Below, in pieces: positions 30,487-42,400 of a stretch of DNA of 64,000 bases (position 1 is its first letter; the number at the start of each line of letters is the position of its first letter). Source of the DNA: a virus. The stretch lies in IMG/VR virus record IMGVR_UViG_3300025168_000044, positions 1-64,000 of that record. One strand, 5' to 3'. The notes below the pieces were generated by a model. The model made no database searches and was not told the origin of the DNA. It saw nothing but the letters and a program-made list of their open reading frames with translations. A program made the translations under genes and the position numbers.

Positions 30487-33400
30487 TTAATCAGTAATTG
30501 TGGCTGGGAGAGGCCGAGCAGTTCCCAGCAACTTTTCGTACTGTTTCATAATCGCTTTGGTAAAGTATTCGTTCTTTTCCCTTATTCGCTCAATTTTTTC
30601 TTCATCACTTAAATTTTGATTGCCAGCAATTTTTTGTGATTCTCTTACTTGTCGTGATTTTAATTGACCGAGCTTATAGCTTTGCAGTTCAATGTTTCGG
30701 CGTTGAGCATTTAGTGGATCTACACTGTAAAGGTTGGCCCCTGCAAAGGTGCGCCCCAAAGATTGGCCCAGTGTGCGCTTAGGCTGGCCTTCACTGTCTA
30801 CTAAAGTGCTTTCATCATATAACATTGGGATCATCCCTTCTGCTGACAAAGCATCAATGAGCTGCCTGATCACGCCGCCCGTGGAGGGTATGGGCACATC
30901 ACTATCTGAGGTAATATATTTATGTGCCTCATCAATCATGCCTCGCAAAATTGCAGGCTGAAGCTGGTTAGATAACCAAACCGATCTTTGTACATCCTGG
31001 TCTTCTTCTGGCAAATAATCGTCAATGAACTTCCGTTTAGTAAAAGGATCTACACCTGTTCGGTAGCCTGCTACTAGATTCAACAAAAAGCTTTGAAGAA
31101 TACCTGATTGAGCTGCGGCGCTGTCAACATTACCTCGGCTTAATTCTTCTGCCGCTCTGGTATACATGCCCCAAGGGATGTAGTACGTCTGATCAATGAG
31201 TTGAAAGCGGTCCATGCTGTCTTTAAATGGGAACAAGGCCAGCGATGGGTTCTTTTCTGCCCATTCACCTCTAGCTTTTTTGAGCGCCTCGACTGAATCT
31301 TCTTCATCCTCTTCAAACATTTCCTCTATGGTTTGCTTAAAGCCAAACTGTATTATTTTGCTGAGAGTATTAAAGAGCTTGTACTGCCATGCTAGCAACA
31401 GCAAGGATCGACGGCCTACCCCTGCAGGGTCGCGTTTTAAAGCTCTTGGGAAAGTTTCCAGAACCTTAGCAGTATAGGTTATAAAGGCAGCCCCTAGCGG
31501 AGAGGTTCTTGTGGTGCGAACCCACGGGCGCACCAGCGAGTAATCAAACAAAGCATCCTCTGCCAGCCTGACCGCTTCCTCCTCACTTAGCCCCTTTTCT
31601 TCCATTGCATACATGACCACGCTCATCTTATCCATGAACTCCATGTTCTGGTAGATAAAGCCTCCCTTGTCTACAATGTACTTGTTCCAAAGGTTTGCTA
31701 GATGCAGGTAGTAAATTTCGGCTGCAGAAAAGTCCTTGAATTCTTCAATAGGCAGCCCTGTCATTTCTGACAGCTCTCGCTTTTCGGCTGGAGAAAGTTT
31801 ATTCTTTTGCGTCTTGAGCTTGATTTGAAACTCAGCAACTTCCTGCCGAATGCGTTTTAGCTCCTGATTAGAAAACGTCCCAACACCTAAGCCATACTTT
31901 TCAAAAATCTCCTTATACTGCCGGTCTTTTTGATTGGCATCATTACTGAGCAAACTCTGAACAGCTCGGATATTATAGCTTAAAGCATTTACACCCAATT
32001 TCCTTGTGTTGATAGGGAATGGTGGCATTCCTGTGATCACATACATCCAGAGCTTGTTGGAAACAAAGTTCCTAGCCATCGACGGTGGGTTGAGGGCTAC
32101 ACTGAACAGCTTTTGGTAGCGCTGGTACTTTGCCGCAACACTGTCATCGCCAAAAAGAAACTTTGTCATGAAGTCATCTTTGCCTGGCTCAATTTGCGTG
32201 AAGCCTACGATGTCATCATAAATCTCCTGCTTCACCCACATCCCACGAAGAGCCCCATAGCGTTTGTCCTTTGGCATCTTTGCCCAGCCTTCAAAAGCAG
32301 TGGCACTTTCATCAGTGGGTAACCCCATTCGGCCCAATGCTTCTCGCTTGTAGTCATCCATGCGCTTGGTCAGGGTGTAAAGAGCCTGCTGGTACTTTGC
32401 GCTTTTCGTTGGAGCAATCTGGTCTCGGATCCTTTGGGCTTCTTCACTCAGGTAGCTGGCTGTCACATCGTAGCCTCGCATCCCTATAATTGGATCCAAG
32501 ACTTTCAGCATTTCAACCAAGGCAGCTGTTTCTAAATTGTTCGATAGCCATGATGCAGCAGCTCGTTGCTTTTCATTAGCCTGAATGGGTTGTTGTTGAT
32601 CTAATGCCAGCACCACAATTGGTTCCAACCCCTTAGCCCTTCGCTTTAAGCGCCGTTGGTTTCTGAAAGGCCGGTCAGGGTCTGTGCGCTCCAGCTCTGT
32701 TTGGAGGCGAGTAAACTGGCTGCGGATATAGCTCCATAGCTTTTGCTCTGCCAAGGCGGCTTCCACCTGAGCAGGTTGGCCGGTATCAGTTTCCAACATC
32801 GACTGCTGCCCAGCAGAAATTGCTCTTTGGTCATCAACATTCTGAGAAAGTTTAGCGCTGGTCCCAGAAATCCAATCGCCGAAGATATCAAGGACACTGA
32901 GCAAGTTCGATGGGATAATCTGAGGTTCCAACTCATGCAAACGGAGGTTTTGTGATAGCTGAATAGCCTCCTCCTGCGTCATTTGATTTGCATCCAGCAT
33001 CTCATTGATGATCTGTTGCATCTCATCATGGAGACTAAAGCCCGTAAATTGATCCTGCAAAGTCCAGGCAGGGTTTTCTGCCAAAGATTGAAAGTATTCG
33101 AGCAAGGCAATGTCACGGCCCACGGTTCCAACACTTTGAGCTGCTAAGAATGCGGGATCTTTCACAATGCCCAAAATCTCTTGGACTAATAAATCTGTTG
33201 GGTTGTCCCCAGTGAGCTTCCTGCGATTGGTGTAGTTCAACGGTGAGGGCTTGCGGCCAGTGGATAGAACCGCATTGACTTCATCGGGTAGGAGGTACTT
33301 CAAATAAACTTGAGGCAAATACTTGAAGCGATACTTCTCATAGGACTCTTGGGGAATCTGCCCAAGGTCTACCAGCTGCTGCCCTAAGTCATCAATCTCA

Positions 33401-36400
33401 TCTCTGGTCTTGACCGCTATCGCACGATCACTCTCAATGGTCACAGATTCTTCAGGCAACCCCTGCGTCAGCATCTCGTAAATTTCAGTCGGGGTTTCAG
33501 CTGTGCGGATACCATCATAGATTTCCCGCTGAACGCGCTCGGCCTTCTGGATCTTACCTTTTGCCAAATTTCTAAGTGTCAGCAGCTCGTCACGATGCTT
33601 GACATAAGCAAAGGGGTCAACAAAGCCGCTTACCCCGCTGGCAATCCGCTTGATGCGGTAAATCAGCTTGGCTGGGTCAAACAGGTTTTCAAAGAAATTG
33701 ATATTGGTAAATTTTTTACCAAGGCTTTGCTTCTCTTCTTCATTGAGAGGCCGTCTACCTCTGGGTCTGAGGCTAAACAGCTCATCTCGCTTTGTATCAA
33801 TCACTCGGTAATCCTCATTGGTAAAGAGGATCCCACGGTTAATTTCAGGTTCAATCTTTGGAATGGAGGGTAGTGCGTTCAGCTGCGTTTCATATTCGGC
33901 AAATGAAGCCAGATTTGCCGAGTTGGTTTCCGAAACCGTCCTTTTATTTATGCCAACATTGACATCACTGGCAACTGCCTCATAGTTCTTGGCGATCTTG
34001 CCTAGATGGTTTGGATAGCGCTGGTCATAAAATAGCCTTGTGCCTTCTTGAGCACCTGCTGCAGTAAGATTGTTACGAATGGTTTGATCGCCAGAGGATA
34101 AAACTATGCCATCGTAGCCTTCTCGCGCAGCCAGCTTCGTAATGAACTCCAAGCCTCGACGCCACCAGTTTTCCTGCAGAAAGTTTGGAGGCACACCCGA
34201 ATTGTTCCGTTTGTCTTTAATTTCACCTACTTTATCCGACAGAGCCTTAATCTCAGAGTCTGCTGCTGCAAATAAATCAGCTGCTCTTGCATCATATGGT
34301 GCTGCATCATCCTGTCGGCCCATTTCATTGATAATGGCCCTGTTTAATCTGCCAATGTCTTGATTGACAATGGCCCCATTACCATAGACTGCTCTGATTT
34401 GATCCAAAGTTAGTGGATTACTATCCCTCAGCATATGCTGGACAAAATCCTCAGAGTCTACAAATTTGTCAAAGAATGTGCGTATTGTGCGTAGCCGAAA
34501 AACATCCTGCATTTTCGCCACATCCCAAGGGTTCATTCGCTGATACCTTAAAACTTCTTCATCTGTGAGAGGCTTCAAGTTTTCATTCAATTGAAAAAAT
34601 TCATCAGCATCAATTCTGTCACGGCCTTGCTCTACTATAAATCTTCTTTCGCCTTCAATAAAGTTTGGGCCAGACTCTGCCTCATACGGTGCACCCCTAG
34701 TCATTACCGCACTTTGAAAGTACGGGTTACTAAACTCGTAGGAAAACAATTCGGTTAAAATAACATTCGCAGATTTTTCAAATTGTGAATTGCTTGACAA
34801 AGATATGTCCCTTGCAGCAGCAAGTTTCCTGTCTAGTTCGTTTTCGGCATTTTCTCGAGCATTTTGAATATCTTGATCTGAAGGTCTTGGCGCAATTCGG
34901 TTGTCAACATACTCCTGGTACACTTGGCCTAGATTGTTAAAAAGTTCCTGCTGCCTAAGTTTAATAGAAGTTTCCGTTTGGATTTGATCTTCTAACAACT
35001 GTTTGCTTTCTCCAGAACTTAGAGGCTCATTGCCGAATTTTCTTCCTTGCTGGAAACGGTCAGATTGCAGTTGATCCATAAATAAAACTTTTTCACCATC
35101 TGAAGTCCTGCGATCCTGCACCAAAAAGAAGAAAAGCGAATTGGGAACTGGGAAATGGTCCCCTTGGATGGTGTAATCATACTTGGGTTGGTTCTGTTCC
35201 ATATTTTTATGGACAAGCACGATTTGCCGGTAGTTACTGCCCCCAGGTTCCTGACTTAAAACGTACTCTGATTCCGCAGAAGTATGCACAAGCACTTCAG
35301 GGATAGCCGCATTTTTGGCTACTTCTTCCACAACGATGGGCCGGTTGGGGTTGCCATCGACAAACGTCTCTTTATCACCAAACAGCGTTTGCACTTCTTG
35401 CGTAGGGCGGCGGCTCATTGCCACCCGCTTGCTTCGAGCCATGTCAATCAGCCGGTCATACGCGTTCCCTGCTGGCATTCCGTCATAAATGTATTGTTGC
35501 CGGTGTTTGCCTCGGGCCTTGAGGAATTTGCTTTCACTTGCAAAGTCGGCGCGTACCGGCTCAGGGGGCAGATCCTGCAGAACCTCAACGAGCTTGCTTT
35601 CAAACATCGGGCGGTCTACGTTACGCCTTTCGCCGGTCTTTGGATCCGTCACCTTAATGCCAGCAACTAAAGGCTGATCGACAATGTTGCTTGGATCAAA
35701 AGTGCGCCTTAGCGAAAATAATTTTCCTCCTTCGTCAACAGGCTTCGTTAAGTTCCTTTGGTCTGTGGGCAATCCCTTTACAGCATTTTTAGCCAAAACC
35801 AGCGCACCTACCTGAATAACTTCATCAGCGGTATTTAGAGGCATCCCATCAGTTTTGTCATAAAACCAAGAGTACCTATGTGGCTTATACCCAACTTGAG
35901 TCCAAGTGCTACCATCGGCATCACGGTAAGTAGCCTTCCCTAGCGGGTTGTCCATTATGCTGACGGCTTGATTATATAAAGCTTCGGGGTCTTCATTGAC
36001 AAATGTCCCATTGATTAAGGCAAAAGGAGATTTGGCCGCCTCCCCCATTGCTACCTGCAATGCTTTCTTGGCAATGTTGTCAGCTCCAAAAGTCACATCA
36101 GTGATCTTGGCTGCCTTGCCATAGCCTATTGGTGCCCCGCTGCTATCGTGAATTGTTGGGGTGTATACTCCATAAGACTTATAGCTTGGAATGTCTAAAC
36201 GCAGCCCAACGCGAATCCCGTCAATTATAAATTTTGTAAGACCTATAAGACCCTTGTTACCTTTTAGTTTATTGCTATCAAGGGCGTTTACATGGTCGCT
36301 CCAAGGCCGTATGGACGGCGTGCTTTCTAGTGGTACTATTGGGTCAAATTCCCTTACGGCTGCTAAATATTTTTGTTGAGCTGCAAGCATCTTCGCTTCT

Positions 36401-39400
36401 GTTTCGTATTGGGCCTGTCCATACTTTCTTGCTGCCTCAATCAATTGTGGCGATGGGTCTTCAAGAAATTTCCCTTTGTTTGCGGACTTCCACGCAGTAA
36501 CTGCTTCTTCAGATGTGTCTGCAGCAGCAAGGTTCCGTTCGTAGCTAGGGGCGCCTTCAACACCTACCTGGGGCTTGCGCCTTAGCGAGAACAACGCCCC
36601 CTGGCTTGGGTCTTCCAGCACAGACTCATCAACAGAAAAAAAGTTCTCAACTAGCTTTTCATAGCCTAGTGGAGATTCATCTACTAAGTCTGTTGCATAC
36701 AGTTTTAAATGCTCATAGAACTTATCAAACTTCTTGCGCATTGAAGTAATGCTGGCCTTGCGAGTATTGCCCCGCATACTGCGCACCAGTATTCTTTGAG
36801 CCTTATCCTTAAAAGGCATCAATTCCCCGATGTTGCTAAAATCTTCAGCAGCAGCAGGGTTTTTTTCTAGGTCGTTATATACTGCTTCTGCTTCTCGCCA
36901 ATCTTGATAGATCCTATCTGTCAACCCTTGCAGCTCTTGCTTTAGGTTTTGATTCAGCTGCATCGCATCAACGGCTTGTAGCAAGTTTAGGCGTTTGGGC
37001 ACACTATCTCTTAGAGCGCCAACTTGTGCTGGGATTTCAGTAGCAAGTGAGATTTGGTCAACCAGCTCCTTGGGGTACGCTTTGGTAAAGAGTGCTAGTG
37101 TAAAAATCTTTTCACCCTCTTTTGTAAGCCCTCCATCTTCAGTAAAGTAAAGTTTGTATTCAGTGGCGTTTGGCACAAGCGCTTGAATCCGCTCTCGCAC
37201 ACCTTTTCTGGTGATTGCTAACCCATCTTCAGTAATAAGGCTTTGGACATCAATGCTGTTCATCTGGTTGCCCAGATCCCTTGCCTTCTCTGCCAGAGAC
37301 AGCACCTCGACTTGGGGCTTGTTCTCAATGTTTGCAATTTTTTCAATAGTGCCTTGGGGCAGATCCTCGGTAAAGCGCCGCACCATGATAAGCCGTGTGC
37401 CATTGGCCTTGGCTTCATTGATCCGCTCCAACACGGTGCTAGGGCTAAAGCCTAAGCCTTCTGCTCTTTCCAGCAGTTCGTCCTCGTAGTTTTGCCAGAA
37501 CTGGCTTTCTCGCTGGTTCTCTTGATTTGTGGCTTGTTCAGCAAGATACTTTAGGGCTCTAGAGCGATTATTGCCACTGAGGACTGCGCCCTGGTTGTTG
37601 ATGATGGGGGCTCCCATGCCAGGGTCAGGGCTGTTTCCTAAGAAGCGAGTCTCGTCAGGCTCCCCGATAATCTCACGCAGCTTGGGATCTGCCTGCAAAG
37701 AAGTCCGGTCCCTAGGCTGCACTCCAGCAGCTCTGGCAAAATCTGGGTTGATGGAGCCATCCAACTCATTGCTAATAAATATGTCATCGACATTGACCAA
37801 AGCCACCTGAGCTGGGGCATTTTCACTGACTGCTGCAATGTCTCTTGGGATATTGGCCTCAACGCCGCCATCGACTTGGACAGGAGTGGGGGTGATTGTG
37901 GGGGGGGTTAAAGCTAGCGGTTGTTCTGTGGGATTAACAAACGCTGATAATATTGCTTCTCTGCCACGTTGGACAATGCTGAAAACTTCTTGCTTAAGTT
38001 CTTTTTTGCCGCTTGGCAATAAAGGTGAAACACTACTGTCAGCCAAAACATTAAAGTCCTCAGCTCCTCGACGTTTTGCAATGATTTCACCTACACGGGA
38101 ATAAGCCGATTGCATTACTTCTGGAGAATCCAAGTTTACTTCAAGGTTCTTACCTGATAAATACATCCCAACAGCATCTCCCCTAAAATCTAGCTCAAAT
38201 GTTTCCAAAATAGCGTTGGCAAGCTCATCATCCCGAAGAGCATTGCGAACACTTTGCTCTATAGGTTGCCTACCCATTTCATACTCAACCCGATCCATTG
38301 CAATGCGGCTATCAAGCAGAGACTTAGCCTTTTGAAGATCCTTTTTGTTAATTGTTTTTTCAATTTCATTAATACGAACATCTTCATTCAGTTGTTTTGC
38401 TACTTCGTATTCTGATTTTTTTGCAAACCAATCACTCCCATATTTAGCAACCATTTGGTCATCAAAATCATCAATGCTTTGTTGAAGAGTTTTACCTTCT
38501 GCTTGCAGTTTAGCTAATTTTTTCTCACTTTTAGTTCGATAAAAACCAGCGGTAAAATTGGTTGGCTTAAGCTCTTCCTCTATATTGAACAATTCAACGG
38601 CACGGCGTAACAGCTGAATTTGAGCCTGCCTTTGCTCTTCGCTGTCTCTTTCAACCCGCTGACCATTTACCCTAATTTTACTTTCATAATACCCTGTTAA
38701 ATAGGCATCAAACGCCAAATTCCCAATTGCTTTTGGAGTAGTAAACTCAGCAAGGTCAAAATTAAGCAGGGCTGTGTAGTTTGTCCCACTTGCTTTTTCT
38801 ATGCTTTTTGCTTTTGCAACTTCATACCTTATAGAGTTTTGATGTGCAGCATCCATTGGCTCCAGCACCACATCAAGCTGTCCATCCTGCAGACTCAAGC
38901 GACCGACCGCCTCGGTTTTGCCAAACAGCCCTGTTGGCATAATGTTGCGCAACCTCACCAGCTCAGAGTTGTTTTGTTCAGAAACTAAAATTTCTGCAAT
39001 TTGCGGGGCTACCGGACGGCCTTGCGGATCAACAACAGGGTCATCCCCTAGATGTGTATTGAATTCAGCAATCAGCTCTTCTGGACTTAGCAGGTAGTTA
39101 AAAAACTTTACATCAGGTTTTTCTTCCTGCTGCATGGCTGCATCCACTTTAGATCGCAAGCCTGGATAAAGAAAATCTTCAATCTGTTGCAGCTCTTCAT
39201 CAATGTCAGGTAATTGATTAATGCGATCACCGACAAGACTATGAGTGGCATGACCCAATTCATGCAGAATGACATGAGCAATTTCTGTGTTGTCAGCATC
39301 CAGTGCAAAATCTAGATCAAGGCCAACTCCACCATTAAAATGCGCTCCGTTCCAAGTATAACTTCTTTCATGCAGCCGAATGTTCCCTAATTGGTTGCCA

Positions 39401-42400
39401 TAGCGGTCCACAACCTTCTGTTCAGGATTTTCAACAACTGGCTTGGTTTCATTGTATTCAATTTCTTGGAACTTGCGTTCTCTCCTCGTTGGGCTCGAAA
39501 GAGTATCTTCCTCGTTACCACCACTAATCCTTACGTTTGTTTCAACTGCGTCTTCTTCAAGCTCTGGCTGGTTACGCCGATCAATAAGCGTAGGTGTACG
39601 ATCCAGCATAAAAATGTTCCTGACCTCATCTTGGTCAAGACCTGCTAGGGAGTCATCGGTTTCACGGCCATTGGTCCCCTCCATCTCACTCGGGACTTCT
39701 GGCGCGGGAGGCATGACCACAGCTGGAGACTCTGGGCTGACGCCGCTGGCTGCCTCCTCCTCTTGCAGAGCTTCAAGCTGCCGGTCAAATTGCTCTTGAT
39801 AGGCTCTGATTTCTGCATCAGTAGCTTCAGCATCCAAAGGCTCCAACGTTGTTGTTGGCTCCTGAGCAACTGGCTGTATTTCTGGTGGTGGAGTGCGCTC
39901 AAGGCTTTCTATGTCAACGCTGGATTCTGGAACTGCCTGCTGCTCTGCTTCTGCCAGAGTTGGTGCTGCCCTCTCTGGCAACTCCACAGTGAATGGGAAG
40001 TCATCATTCTCAAAGACTTCTTTCAGCAGACGGCTTTGATCTCTAGTGCTAAGATCCTCAAACTTTTTACCTTTGGCAATTCGCTTACCCGCTGTGCTGA
40101 CTTTGCCTGCTGGAGTCTTTATTGCTGCCCCAACCAGCTCTCTCGTAGCATCTGGCAAACTGGCAAACCAAGGCTTAATTGCCTCCTCCTGCTCAACTCG
40201 TAGCATCTCCTTCGTAGCCCTTGCCGTTGGAGCTGCAGCTTTTACTGGCTCAACAGCAGGAGGCTCTGCCAGAACTGGGGCCTCTTGAGCTAGACTGGTA
40301 TCGGATTCCGGCACTTCTGGTGCAACAGCTTCAGGCATTTCTAGGGCTTCTTCCTGCTCTACCAACTCCTCAAAAGTTCGGCCTTCTGGCAATTTCTTTT
40401 CAACCACACTTCTAAACAGCCTTGCACCATCAGAATCTTCTTTACCATCGCGTTTTAGTTGTAGGTATTTTCTGAAAGTCTTCCACGCTGATTCTGGTAA
40501 ATTAATAATTTCTGGAGGCGCAACCTCTGGTAGCGTTGCCTCTTCCACAACAGGACCAGGGGCTGGTTTTGAAGCCACTTCCTCTTCAATGGCATTCGGC
40601 AAGGTTTTGAGGTCAGGGGCTTCTGGTGGGTCAAGTCGGTCATCATTGGCAACCAGCAGTTTAAGGTTGTCTGTTGGCACATTCCGCTCAACTCTGCCCG
40701 TTTCGGTCATGAGCATGTCTACAGAACCATCCTCATTAGTTTCGAGGATTACCCCAGCCATCCCACTTTTTTCAGCAACATCATCCAAGCCTATCATCTC
40801 GCCGCTTTGATAAGTTGGAGCTGCAGGCTCAACTTGTTCTGTGAGGATTGCATTGCCATCTGAAGTTTCCTCAATATCCACATCCTCTAAAGGTAGTGAC
40901 CCACCTCTCGGAGCTGGCTGTGGGCGCTCTGGCAAAACTGTTTCTTGGCTGGTCAGTGGGGGGATAGTCAGGTCTTCTGTTGGCTCCGTTGTTACCTCTG
41001 GCTCTGCCCTGCCAAAGAGGCGGCTGGCTTCTTCCTGCAACGGCGTTTGCGGCGCTACATCTGCGCCTATTTGATCGCCAAGTGTCGCAGGTGTCGCAAC
41101 TGTCGCAACTGTCGCAGACTCTTCACTGCCAATCTGATCGCCCTCTTGAGCTGGAGCCTCTTGAGCTGGAGCCTCTGGTGGAGGAGTTGTTTCGGGTGGT
41201 TTCTGTTTGGTGGCCCGTGGTGGCTGACGTTTCTTTCCACCGTCTGTTTGCTGTTTAACGATTTCAGCAAATAAACTTCTCAGCTCAATTTCAGATGCCT
41301 TAGCAATGTTGCCTCGACTCTCTGCCAGCTTCTGCCGAAGACCCGCCTGCCACTGTGCCTTGAGCTGCCCTTTTTCCGCATACTTGTTGACAATCCATTC
41401 CTCTGTTGCCGTCAGGTCATTGGCATTGGGGTAGCGTTCCTGGCGGAAGGCGTCAATCTCTTCCCCAAAAGTGATATACATCCTTTGAAGCAAGGAATCC
41501 CGATCCTCATCACTCATGATGTCGCGCAGTCCTTGATGACCTACATACTCATGCTCAATGACTTCAACAGCTCTAATCGCCATCCGTTCAACAGGGGAGA
41601 GCTTAAACTCTTTACCTTGGCTTAGAAAACCCGTGATGTTTAATCCTGAGACAAAATCTGGGCGGGGTTCTAGGGATCCTGAAGCAATGTTTTCTGCAAT
41701 AAAAGTGATTGTCTGAGTGCCCTTGTCAAAATAGCCTTCCGCCTGAGAATTGATCTGAGCCTTTGGGAATAGCGCTTGTGCTTCTTCCACAGTTCCAACC
41801 ACCTTGACCTTCCCAGCTTGGACCCGATCTCTCAACGACTTATTGCTTTTTGCCAGAAGCTTAATTGCAAACTGCAAAACTTGGGGGGTAGCAACAATCT
41901 CTTGAGCATTTCGGTTAGTCAGCTCATTAAAAGTTTCTTGTTGCCCTTTTGAAATAGGTTCGGCTTCTAGTGAGCCAGATGGAACACTATCTTGTCTGGT
42001 TTCAACCTGTTCCCCTGCGAAGATGCCGCCTTCCTCGGTCTGGGTTACCCCAGATTCAATGTCAAAATTTGGATCCAACAAATTGGGCTCAGGAGTAGGC
42101 CCTTCTGCTTGCCCACTCAGCATCCCTTCAGCCCCTTGCAGCTCCTCTTGCCTTACCGCATCCCCAAATAAAGTATCCAACAAGTTGGGCTGGCCTTCCC
42201 CAAACGCCCCCTCATCTGATTGATTTGGCATTTTATATTTGTCATACCATGCTCTCAGGCTTTGCTCTTTTGCTGCGACTGCCTCTGCAGAATTGGCAAT
42301 CTTTTGGCCCAAACGCCGTTGCCTAACCGTTTCAAACTGCTGCTGCATCCCATCGGGGCCTTCCAGCATGTACTGGCCCGATGTAACAAACCCAGAGATA

